Of a DNA stretch of 13,314 bases, positions 7,242 to 13,314 are shown one piece after another. A program made the position numbers and the translations under genes. Numbering within the stretch: the first letter of the stretch is position 1; the number at the start of each line of letters is the position of its first letter. Under the pieces are notes generated by a model. It was given only the letters and a program-made list of their open reading frames with translations, searched no databases and had not been told where the DNA came from. This DNA is from JAULUH01 sp032111745 (GTDB taxonomy: Bacteria; Chloroflexota; Anaerolineae; JAAEKA01): the NCBI GenBank assembly GCA_032111745.1, contig JAULUH010000573.1:1-13314 (forward strand), given 5' to 3'.

Positions 7242-8471
7242 TCAGTAGATGAACTCGTCGATGTCGTAGCGCGAGAACTGGGGGGGATGGGTGGGGTCTC
7301 GGGGAAGGAATCCGGCGCGGATGGCGGCTTCCTGGGCGCGAATGGCAGGCTGAGGGAGAGGCTGGATGCCCTGGGCGGAGGCGAGCTCAGCGTAGGCTGT
7401 GCCGGGTAGTTGCTGGAAGTCCGAAAAGTAGATCAAATCGCCGCGTGCCAAAGGCATGGTATTGAGCAGGCCGATGGTATCCGCCACATGGCCGTGGGCA
7501 TAGCGAGCGCCGCCGGCGCCCAACATGACGATGACGCTGGCGTTCAGCCCGGCGGCCTTGAGGGTAGTCACGGCGTCGAGCACGGCGCGGGCATCGCCAG
7601 GCTTGTTGAGCCAGTGGAGCAAGGGATCATGGCCGCTCTCCATGCCGATATAGACCCGGCGCAGGCCCCGAGCCCTCAGCTCTTGCCAATCGGCGATAGC
7701 CTTGCGCTCGACGTGGAAGGCGTCGATGAAGGCAAACAGAGGACGGGAGCCTGGCCCCTGGCCTGCCAGCTGTGGAACCTGCGCCAGCACGTCGAGGAGG
7801 GCCAGCAACCGGGGCATGGGAATGACCAGGGCGTTGGCGTCGGCCAGGAAGATGGACCGGCGCAGGGCCAGGGCCGGGCCGAAGAAGTCGAGCACCGCAG
7901 CCGTGTGGGCCTGGAACTCTTCCGGTGACTTGATGCGGAAAGGCAGGCCGCGGTAGAAGGCACAGAAGGTACAGGCGTTGTGGGAGCAGCCATGGGTGGC
8001 CTGCAGGACCAGGGCCAGGTATTGGTCAGGGGGCAGGATGCCGATGGGGGTGTAGATCTGCCGGAAGCGCCGGCCGTCGTGCTCAAGGGCTGCCCAGTCC
8101 CAACCTTCGATCCGGGCCAGGGCCGCCGGCACGTCCGGGGGGGCAGCGGTGGAGGCAGCGAGCAGTTCAATGGCTGCCTGGCGAGCGGTTGCGGCTACGG
8201 CGCTGGCTTCAGACTGCGCCAGCCAGCGGCGCTGGCGTTCCCGGCCGGTGGCCTGCCGCTCCGTCCATTTCGCCAGCATGCGGTTGTCGAGGCTGCGGCG
8301 GTAGTTGCGGCCGGCGAGGAACGCTCCGTGCAGGCGACCGGCCGGGTCGAAAGTAAAAGAGGTGGATCCATCGTCGATCAGCAGGTTGGTGGCAACGGGA
8401 CGGACCGCGATGCGGGCTTGCCGGCCGCCGGGGAGGCTCGCCTGCCAATCCTGGTGGGGATGGGGGGCCAT
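7242..8471 (-). CDS. Radical SAM protein of unknown substrate
   Basis: This 409-residue protein should use a [4Fe-4S] cluster and S-adenosylmethionine to generate a radical. The cluster motif C162-x4-C167-x2-C170 appears in 'ATHGCSHNACTFCAFYRG' (158-175); the x4 spacing resembles COG1032-like proteins rather than classical Cx3Cx2C. 'LRRVYIGMESGHDPLL' (270-285) matches the conserved SAM/radical core, and 'DLIYFSDFQQLPGTAY' (345-360) lies near the end of the barrel. Residues 1-135 form an N-terminal region with no recognised domain; there is no cobalamin-binding domain. The ATG at 8471 lies 10 nt after the stop of the small membrane gene, so it is the last gene of a corrinoid protein-membrane protein-radical SAM cassette. 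No strong Shine-Dalgarno is visible. The substrate cannot be inferred from the sequence. Confidence 0.88.
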   Translation of the reverse strand: MAPHPHQDWQASLPGGRQARIAVRPVATNLLIDDGSTSFTFDPAGRLHGAFLAGRNYRRSLDNRMLAKWTERQATGRERQRRWLAQSEASAVAATARQAAIELLAASTAAPPDVPAALARIEGWDWAALEHDGRRFRQIYTPIGILPPDQYLALVLQATHGCSHNACTFCAFYRGLPFRIKSPEEFQAHTAAVLDFFGPALALRRSIFLADANALVIPMPRLLALLDVLAQVPQLAGQGPGSRPLFAFIDAFHVERKAIADWQELRARGLRRVYIGMESGHDPLLHWLNKPGDARAVLDAVTTLKAAGLNASVIVMLGAGGARYAHGHVADTIGLLNTMPLARGDLIYFSDFQQLPGTAYAELASAQGIQPLPQPAIRAQEAAIRAGFLPRDPTHPPQFSRYDIDEFIY

Positions 8472-8481
8472 GGTGGCTAGG

Positions 8482-8847
8482 TCACCGGGTGCGGCTCTGG
8501 ATCAGGAGCTCGGCCAGCACGACGAAGGCGACGATGCCGAGGGCCATGGTGCCGTCTAGCAGCCGGTTAAGCTGGAGCCAGGCCGCGATGGCCGCGCCCA
8601 GGCCGACCAGGAAGGCCTGGCGGGTGGCCGCGGTGATGGTTGGCGGCTGGCCGCCGATGGGGAGCCAGCGATGGACCCAGCCCAGGACTGGGGCCAGCAG
8701 GCCGGCCACGGCCACAACTAGCAGAACCAGGAAGAACGCCAGGTTCAGGGGGGTAGGAGGGGTGCCGCCGATCACCAGCCAGACCAGGGCGGCCAGGGCC
8801 GCGCCCCCCATGAGCACCCAGGGCAGGTAGCGGGCCGCTTCACGCAT
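8482..8847 (-). CDS. Small four-helix membrane protein of unknown function
   Basis: I chose the ATG at 8847-8845 because it overlaps the stop of the corrinoid gene (ATGCGTGA) and begins a coherent hydrophobic protein. The frame stays open further upstream, but that part lies inside the corrinoid gene and is low-complexity, so it is a shadow. The 121-residue product has hydrophobic spans near 8-27, 34-57, 75-95 and 98-116, with a short polar link 'VHRWLPIGGQPPTITAATRQ' (58-77), and ends in a basic tail after 'ELLIQSRTR'. I do not recognise a family and see no catalytic motif. Tight coupling with a corrinoid protein upstream and a radical SAM enzyme downstream suggests all three serve one process. 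Confidence 0.72.
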   Translation of the reverse strand: MREAARYLPWVLMGGAALAALVWLVIGGTPPTPLNLAFFLVLLVVAVAGLLAPVLGWVHRWLPIGGQPPTITAATRQAFLVGLGAAIAAWLQLNRLLDGTMALGIVAFVVLAELLIQSRTR

Positions 8848-9496
8848 GCACGAGCTGGCGGGACTGGACCAGGGATTGCACCAGGCGCACGGCCTGGCTG
8901 GCATCCGGGGCGTAGCCATCGGCACCGATCTCCCGGGCGTACTGGGGAGTGACGGGCGTGCCGCCGACGATGACTCTGACCTGGTGGCGAAGGCCTGCGG
9001 CTTGCAAGGCCTCGATGGTGGCGGCCATGTGGGAGATGGTAGTGACCAACAGGGTGGAGAGGGCCACCACGTCCACATCGCCGGCTTGCACGGCGGCCAC
9101 GAAGCGCTCGGGCGGGATGTTGTTGCCGAGGTTATGCACTTCGAAGCCCGCACCCTCCAGCATCATGGCTACCAGGTTCTTGCCGATCTCGTGGAAGTCG
9201 TCCTGCACCGTGCCGATCACAACCCGGCCGGCCGGCTGAACCGAGGCCTTGACCAGGTGGGGACGCAGCACGGCGAGGGCTGCCTGCATGGCGCGCGCAG
9301 CCATCATCATCTCCGGCACGAAATACACACCCTCTTCGTAGAGTTGGCCGACCTCCGCCATGGCCTCGATCAGCGCCTGGTCCAGGATGCGCCCGGCCGG
9401 GATGCCGGCCTCCAGGGCTTCGCGAACGGTCTCAACGACGTACTCGACATCGCCGTCCAGGGTGCCGTCGAAAATCTCGTCTAGGAGTGGCTCCAT
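8840..9496 (-). CDS. Corrinoid (vitamin B12-binding) protein of the methyltransferase-partner family
   Basis: This 218-residue protein matches the MtbC/MttC/MtmC type of corrinoid shuttle. These carry a methyl group on cobalamin between a substrate methyltransferase and an acceptor methyltransferase. Residues 1 to about 85 are the helical cap ('LDQALIEAMAEVGQLYEEGVYFVPEMMMAARAM', split across 38-70). About 90-215 is the Rossmann B12 domain, with the axial histidine motif D100-F-H102-E-I-G105, the S147-T-L motif and 'VGGTPVT' (177-183). The start is taken as the ATG at 9496, supported by GGAGG (9505-9509) eight nt upstream; an in-frame ATG at 9571 has no such support. No MtbB-, MttB- or MtbA-like methyltransferase is in the window, so the partner must be encoded elsewhere or be unusual. 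It is first in the cassette with the membrane and radical SAM genes. Confidence 0.9.
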   Translation of the reverse strand: MEPLLDEIFDGTLDGDVEYVVETVREALEAGIPAGRILDQALIEAMAEVGQLYEEGVYFVPEMMMAARAMQAALAVLRPHLVKASVQPAGRVVIGTVQDDFHEIGKNLVAMMLEGAGFEVHNLGNNIPPERFVAAVQAGDVDVVALSTLLVTTISHMAATIEALQAAGLRHQVRVIVGGTPVTPQYAREIGADGYAPDASQAVRLVQSLVQSRQLVHA

Positions 9497-9659
9497 GATC
9501 TTAACCTCCAGGACGCTGCTGGCGCCAAAGGTGGTCCGGGTCCCTGGGGTCCAGGGTTTTGGCAACGTCATCCTGATTCTACCTCAGAACGGCGATGCGC
9601 ACTATGATGCAGGTCATCTTTTGCAGCTGGATTCCGGCTATTCCGGAAAATCGGGCAGA
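9497..9659. other. Upstream region of the corrinoid cassette, with two small inverted repeats
   Basis: This part of the divergent gap holds a 6-bp inverted repeat CCCTGG/CCAGGG (9542-9547, 9551-9556) inside the leader of the corrinoid gene. It also holds two copies of ATTCCGG (9631-9637, 9640-9646) that include a TTCCGG/CCGGAA dyad (9632-9637, 9643-9648). A TAGAAT-like -10 on the minus strand (ATTCTA on the plus strand, 9576-9581) has no good -35, so the cassette promoter is unresolved. I found no cobalamin riboswitch hallmark such as GCCACTG on the minus strand. Confidence 0.4.
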
Positions 9660-9688
9660 TTGGTAGGGCTGGCTCCTTGTGGTATAAT
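9660..9688 (+). promoter_or_regulatory. Promoter of the ABC-F/coaE/dnaJ operon
   Basis: TTGGTA (9660-9665, 4/6 match) is followed by 17 bp and a perfect TATAAT (9683-9688), with an extended -10 TG at 9680-9681 (TGGTATAAT). The predicted start is near 9695, giving a leader of about 46 nt before the ABC-F ATG. Confidence 0.7.
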
Positions 9689-9694
9689 CCCAGT

Positions 9695-9713
9695 CTGGCG
9701 CTCAGAGCGCCAG
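9695..9713 (+). promoter_or_regulatory. Perfect 8-bp dyad at the predicted transcription start
   Basis: CTGGCGCT (9695-9702) and AGCGCCAG (9706-9713) are exact inverted repeats around a 3-nt CAG. The dyad begins about 7 bp after the -10, so it would be the very 5' end of the message. It could be a repressor operator or a stabilising 5' hairpin; the sequence does not decide. Confidence 0.6.
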
Positions 9714-9740
9714 TTTCGCGAGCACAAGCAGGGAACGACC

Positions 9741-11738
9741 ATGAGTGTGTTGATCGGCAGCGACCTGGGCAAGCGTTTCGGCCCGTTGGATGTGTTCAAC
9801 GGGCTCGATTTGCGCGTGGAGAAAGGGGATCGCATCGGGCTGGTGGGCCCCAACGGCGAGGGCAAGACGACCCTGTTGCGCATCCTGGCCGGGCTGGACC
9901 AGCCCACCGACGGCAGGATCCAGCGCAGCCGGGGATTGACCATAGGCTACCTGCCCCAGGATCCGCCGCTGGCTGGGGAGGCAACGCTGTGGGCAGATGT
10001 GTCGGCCCAGTTCGCCGACCTGCGGCGGCAGGGCGAGGCCTTGCGCCGGCTGGAGGAGTTGATGGCCAGTCCGGAGACCTATGCGCAGGCCATGGCGGAC
10101 TATGCACCGCTGCAGGCCAGGTTCGAGGCGGCGGGAGGGTATGATTGGGAGCTTACCGTGCAGCAGGTGCTCAGCGCCCTGGGCTTCGCGCCCGGCGAAC
10201 ACCACATGCCATTGGCCCATTTGAGCGGTGGACAGCGCACGCGCGGCCTCCTGGCCCGCCTGCTGCTGCAACGGCCCGATCTATTGCTGCTAGACGAGCC
10301 GACCAATCACCTGGATCTGCAGGCCACCGAGTGGTTGGAACAACAGTTGTTGCAGTGGCCGGGCAGCATGGTGGTGGTCTCCCACGACCGCTACTTCCTC
10401 GATCGGGTAGCCATGCGGATTTGGGATCTCGCAGACCAGCGGCTGGAGGTCTACCGGGGCAACTACACCCACTACACGGAACAGCGGTCGGCACGGTGGG
10501 AGCGACAGCTCCGGGAGTGGGAACGGCAGCAAACCTTTGTCGCCAAGGAGGAGGACTACATCCGGCGCAACATCGCCGGTCAAAACACACGCCAGGCCCA
10601 GGGACGCCGCACGCGGCTGGCGCGGCTGCGGGAAGAAGGGGGAATCGTCGAGCGACCCCGCGCAGCGCACTCGATCCGGCTGCAGATGGACACCCGGCTG
10701 CGCAGTGGGAGTCTGGTGCTGACGACGCAAGACCTGATCGTCGGCTACCGGAGGGCCGGCCAGGGCAATGGACACCAGCCGCCGCGGGAGGATGTCTCCG
10801 GCGGCTACGCGTACGTGGGCACCGCCGAGCCCCTTGACCCGGCGGACACGGCCCTGTTTCGGTGCCAGGATCTGGAGCTGCACCGGGGCGAGCGGGTGGC
10901 GCTGATTGGCCCTAATGGCGCGGGAAAGAGCACGTTTGTGAAGACCCTGATGGGCCAGCTGCCGCCGCTGGCGGGCCGGCTGCGGGTGGGAGCGAGTGTG
11001 CGTATCGGCTACCTGGCGCAGGCGCACAGCGACCTGCCGGGGGATATGACCGTGCTCGACGCCGTGCTGCAGAAGGCGCCGCGCATGGAGATCGGCGAGG
11101 CCCGCAGCCTGTTGGGCCGCTTTCTCTTCAGCGGCGACGATGTATTCAAGCCGATGGCAGCGCTCAGTGGCGGACAACGCAGCCGGGTGGCGCTGGCACG
11201 GTTGACCCTGGAGGGGGCCAATTTCCTGGTGCTGGACGAGCCGACCAATCACCTGGACATCGCGTCGCAGGAGGTGATGGAGGTCGTGCTGAGAGCGTTC
11301 GGCGGCACGGTGTTGCTGGTCACCCATGATCGCTACCTGGTGGACGCGCTGGCAACCCAGGTGTGGGTAGTGAGCGGCGGGCAGTTGACCGCCTATGCGG
11401 GCAACTACAGCCAGTACCTGGCGGCGGAGGAGGCCCGGCGCGCGGCCCTGCTTGTGGCGGCACCGGAAAGCCAGCGGCCAGAGTCGCAAGATCACCGGGG
11501 ACGGGCGCGCGAGGAGCGCCGGCAGCGCAGGGCTGAGGCGCAGCGGGTCGCGGAGGCCAGCCAGCTGGAGATCATGATTCACGACCTGGAACGCCAGCTG
11601 GCGGCTGTTTCTGAGGCGCTGACGCAGGCCAGCATGGCGGGAACAGCCGACAGGGTGCAGCAACTGAGCCTGGAGTATCAGGCTGTGGACGAGCGCTTAC
11701 AACAGCTCGTCGAAGATTGGAGTATCCTTGCAGGTTGA
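9741..11738 (+). CDS. ABC-F family ATPase (ribosome-associated, Uup/EttA-like)
   Basis: This 665-residue soluble protein has two ABC domains and no membrane segment, as expected of ABC-F translation factors that act at the ribosomal E site. Domain 1 has Walker A GPNGEGKTT (36-44), LSGGQRTR (161-168), Walker B LLLLDEPTNHLDL (181-193) and H-loop SHDRYFLD (214-221). The charged inter-domain linker is about 240-325. Domain 2 has GPNGAGKST (390-398), LSGGQRSR (475-482), FLVLDEPTNHLDI (495-507) and THDRYLVD (528-535). A charged, probably coiled-coil tail covers about 562-660. About 30 polar residues (338-370) are inserted at the start of domain 2. The ATG at 9741 follows AGGG (9729-9732) and gives the normal start 'MSVLIGSDLGKRFG'; the frame is open further upstream but that part precedes the promoter. 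The subfamily (Uup, EttA or resistance type) is uncertain. Confidence 0.93.
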   Translation: MSVLIGSDLGKRFGPLDVFNGLDLRVEKGDRIGLVGPNGEGKTTLLRILAGLDQPTDGRIQRSRGLTIGYLPQDPPLAGEATLWADVSAQFADLRRQGEALRRLEELMASPETYAQAMADYAPLQARFEAAGGYDWELTVQQVLSALGFAPGEHHMPLAHLSGGQRTRGLLARLLLQRPDLLLLDEPTNHLDLQATEWLEQQLLQWPGSMVVVSHDRYFLDRVAMRIWDLADQRLEVYRGNYTHYTEQRSARWERQLREWERQQTFVAKEEDYIRRNIAGQNTRQAQGRRTRLARLREEGGIVERPRAAHSIRLQMDTRLRSGSLVLTTQDLIVGYRRAGQGNGHQPPREDVSGGYAYVGTAEPLDPADTALFRCQDLELHRGERVALIGPNGAGKSTFVKTLMGQLPPLAGRLRVGASVRIGYLAQAHSDLPGDMTVLDAVLQKAPRMEIGEARSLLGRFLFSGDDVFKPMAALSGGQRSRVALARLTLEGANFLVLDEPTNHLDIASQEVMEVVLRAFGGTVLLVTHDRYLVDALATQVWVVSGGQLTAYAGNYSQYLAAEEARRAALLVAAPESQRPESQDHRGRAREERRQRRAEAQRVAEASQLEIMIHDLERQLAAVSEALTQASMAGTADRVQQLSLEYQAVDERLQQLVEDWSILAG

Positions 11739-11745
11739 GCAATCC

Positions 11746-12402
11746 ATGGCCCGCCGGGATCCACGCCTGGCCGGGCGAACCGGTCCGGTAGTCATCGGAC
11801 TGACCGGCAACATCGCCACGGGCAAGAGCATGGTCCTGCAGCTGCTGGCGGAGCTGGGCGCTGAGATCATCGATGCCGACCAGGTGGCGCACCAGGTGAT
11901 GGAGCCAGGGCAGCCGGCCTACCAGGCGATTGTGCGGGAGTTTGGGACGGACATCGCGCCGGGCGGAGGACCTATTGACCGCCACCGGCTGGGCGAGATC
12001 GTCTTTTCCGATCAGCAGGCCCTGGCCCGGCTCGAGGAGATGGTGCATCCGGCGGTGTTCGTGCGTGTCAAGCAGCTGTTGGAGCAGGCCCAGGCCCCCG
12101 TGGTCGTCATCGAAGCGATCAAGTTGCTGGAGGCAGGCTTGAGCGTGCAGCTGTGCCATACCATCTGGGTGGTCACGGCCCCGCGTGAGCAGCAGATAGA
12201 GCGTTTGGTGGCCGCTCGCAGCTTGAGCCGCGCTGAGGCGGAGCTGCGCGTGGACGCCCAGCCCGCGCAGGAGCTCAAAGCCGCCCAGGCCGACGTGGTC
12301 ATCGACAACAGCGGCAGCAAAGAGGATACCCGGGCCCAGGTGTTGCAGGCGTGGGAGGCCCTGGTAGCGGCCTCGCTGGCAGCCGGGATGCAGCATGGAT
12401 AG
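11746..12402 (+). CDS. coaE: Dephospho-CoA kinase
   Basis: CoaE phosphorylates the 3'-hydroxyl of dephospho-CoA, the last step of coenzyme A synthesis, in the cytoplasm. From this ATG the product has 218 residues. The P-loop 'VIGLTGNIATGKS' (16-28) is followed by 'LGAEIIDADQVAHQVM' (37-52), with the conserved DAD. 'LARLEEMVHPAVFV' (about 89-102) matches the CoaE 'L..I.HP' segment, then comes 'VVVIEAIKLLEAGL' (115-128) and the C-terminal 'ADVVIDNSGSKEDT' (183-196). It begins 7 nt after the ABC-F stop. An alternative TTG start at 11728, with GGAG (11719-11722) five nt upstream and an 11-nt overlap with ABC-F, would add six residues; the ATG has a weaker ribosome site. No later in-frame start precedes the P-loop. 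Identity is secure; the start is less so. Confidence 0.92.
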   Translation: MARRDPRLAGRTGPVVIGLTGNIATGKSMVLQLLAELGAEIIDADQVAHQVMEPGQPAYQAIVREFGTDIAPGGGPIDRHRLGEIVFSDQQALARLEEMVHPAVFVRVKQLLEQAQAPVVVIEAIKLLEAGLSVQLCHTIWVVTAPREQQIERLVAARSLSRAEAELRVDAQPAQELKAAQADVVIDNSGSKEDTRAQVLQAWEALVAASLAAGMQHG

Positions 12403-12423
12403 ACGAAAGATGATGGTAGACAG

Positions 12424-12642
12424 ATGATGAAGACCTTGAACGACCTATATGCAAGGCATCCCAACCTCGTATCGTGGGCGGTGTTGGGTGTAGCGATGGT
12501 GATTGTGCTCGTGGTGGCAGCGCGCGACGTGGGGTTTGAGCCAACGCAGTGGCTGGCGCTGATCGGCGCCACCGTGGCGTTGGCGGGAGCCTGCGTGTGG
12601 ATTATCAGCTGGGAAGCGCCGGGTGAGACGGACGAGCCATGA
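12424..12642 (+). CDS. Small two-helix membrane protein
   Basis: This 72-residue product has a short polar N-terminus ('MMKTLNDLYARHPNL'), a hydrophobic span at about 16-33 (rich in Val and Ala), a polar turn 'ARDVGFEPTQ' and a second span at about 43-62, then an acidic tail 'EAPGETDEP'. Translation could begin at either of two tandem ATGs (12424, 12427); no clear Shine-Dalgarno is seen. It starts 21 nt after coaE, and its TGA overlaps the dnaJ ATG as ATGA, which supports expression as part of the operon. I do not recognise a family. The predicted topology would leave both ends on the same side of the membrane. Confidence 0.7.
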   Translation: MMKTLNDLYARHPNLVSWAVLGVAMVIVLVVAARDVGFEPTQWLALIGATVALAGACVWIISWEAPGETDEP

Positions 12643-13314
12643 CCGCCAAGCGTGATTACTACGAAGTGCTGGGGGTGGCGCGCAGTGCCAGCGCAGATGA
12701 GATCAAAAGCGCCTTTCGCCGGCTGGCGCGGCAATACCATCCGGACGTCAACAAGGAGGCCGGTGCCGAGGCGGCATTCAAGGAGATCAACGAGGCCTAC
12801 GAGGTATTGAGCAACAGCGACAAGCGGGCGGCCTACGACCGCTTTGGCCATGCCGGTACCCAGGGAGGCTTTGGCACCGGCTTTGGCGATTTCTCCTCCA
12901 TCTTCGAAGACTTGTTCACGGGTATGGGCATGGGTGCGGGCGCCCAGCGCAGCCAGCGCGGCCCCCGTCGCGGTGCGGACCTGCGGCTGGGGATTACCCT
13001 GACTTTCGAGGAGGCCGTGTTTGGCTGCGAGAGAGAGGTGGGAATAGGCCGGGCCGAGACCTGCCCGCATTGCTTTGGCAGCGGCGCCGAGCCGGGGACA
13101 AGCCCCTTGCGCTGCCCCCAGTGCAACGGGAGCGGCGAAGTTCAGCGCCGCCAACAGAGCATCTTTGGCACGATCCTGACCTCCTCGACCTGCACGCGCT
13201 GCGGTGGCACCGGCGAGGTCATCACGACGCCTTGCACCCACTGCAAGGGCCAGAAGCAGGTGCAGGTGTCCCGCCACCTGTCGGTCAACGTGCCGCCAGG
13301 GGTCGACGACGGCA
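12639..13314 (+). CDS. dnaJ: Chaperone DnaJ (Hsp40), 3' end outside the window
   Basis: DnaJ delivers unfolded proteins to DnaK and stimulates its ATPase. The first 225 residues are present. The J-domain is about 5-70, with the catalytic HPD at 34-36 in 'RQYHPDVNK'. A Gly/Phe-rich segment covers about 70-105. Zinc-binding CxxCxGxG repeats follow at 142-149, 159-166 and 185-192, with a fourth, CTHCKGQK (199-206), that lacks the usual last Gly. 'LSVNVPPGVDDG' (214-225) begins the substrate-binding C-terminal domain. All eight zinc cysteines are present, so this is a type I DnaJ. The ATG overlaps the stop of the small membrane gene, and GGTGAG lies upstream. No dnaK, grpE or hrcA is visible, and no CIRCE operator was found upstream. 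Confidence 0.95.
   Translation, partial: MTAKRDYYEVLGVARSASADEIKSAFRRLARQYHPDVNKEAGAEAAFKEINEAYEVLSNSDKRAAYDRFGHAGTQGGFGTGFGDFSSIFEDLFTGMGMGAGAQRSQRGPRRGADLRLGITLTFEEAVFGCEREVGIGRAETCPHCFGSGAEPGTSPLRCPQCNGSGEVQRRQQSIFGTILTSSTCTRCGGTGEVITTPCTHCKGQKQVQVSRHLSVNVPPGVDDG

Noticed and set aside
8848..9153. Upstream extension of the small membrane protein frame
   Set aside because: This part overlaps the conserved corrinoid domain in another frame and is Ser/Pro/Arg-rich; the coherent hydrophobic protein begins at 8847.
9497..9660. Cobalamin riboswitch upstream of the corrinoid gene
   Set aside because: The leader is too short and lacks the B12-box-like GCCACTG; only small hairpins are present.
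9360..9740. N-terminal extension of the ABC-F frame by 127 codons
   Set aside because: The extension crosses the corrinoid gene 5' end and the TATAAT promoter and has no ABC-F similarity; the normal start is at 9741.
12403..12638. CIRCE or other heat-shock operator before dnaJ
   Set aside because: No TTAGCACTC/GAGTGCTAA inverted repeat is present; the stretch is small-protein coding sequence.
12012..13277. Minus-strand open frame of 421 codons opposite coaE and dnaJ
   Set aside because: It covers two well-conserved plus-strand genes and shows no family motif; its length follows from GC-rich codon use.

Overview
The window is GC-rich, gene-dense bacterial DNA with three transcription blocks and no RNA genes, CRISPR array or insertion sequence that I could see. 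Gene content suggests a Chloroflexota bacterium of the Anaerolineae/Caldilineae type. The pointers are a CoaE with an 'EAIKLLEAG' motif, a secreted Ig-like plus fasciclin protein, a large LivM and alanine/proline-rich linkers. This assignment is inference from style and was not tested by a search.

Positions 1-7085 (minus strand) hold a complete branched-chain-amino-acid-type ABC importer in the order livJ-livH-livM-livG-livF, then a separate fasciclin-domain gene that runs off the left edge. The liv operon has a perfect consensus sigma70-type promoter (TTGACA, 17 bp, TATAAT) at 7057-7085. Its leader is about 275 nt and carries an unused-looking strong Shine-Dalgarno and a possible 33-35-codon upstream ORF that overlaps the livJ start. 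A 14-bp perfect hairpin separates livJ from the membrane and ATPase genes, the usual place for a device that makes more binding protein than permease. A GC-rich hairpin with a short T run lies after livF, and the fasciclin gene has its own promoter candidate.

Positions 7242-9496 (minus strand) hold a compact three-gene cassette: a corrinoid (B12-binding) protein of the methyltransferase-partner type, a small four-helix membrane protein whose start overlaps it, and a radical SAM protein 10 nt downstream. No methyltransferase is present. The joint role is unknown, and this is the least explained part of the window.

Positions 9660-13314 (plus strand) hold a tightly packed housekeeping operon: an ABC-F translation-factor-type ATPase, dephospho-CoA kinase (coaE), a 72-residue two-helix membrane protein, and the first 225 codons of dnaJ, which leaves through the right edge. 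A good promoter precedes the ABC-F gene, with a perfect 8-bp dyad where transcription should begin.
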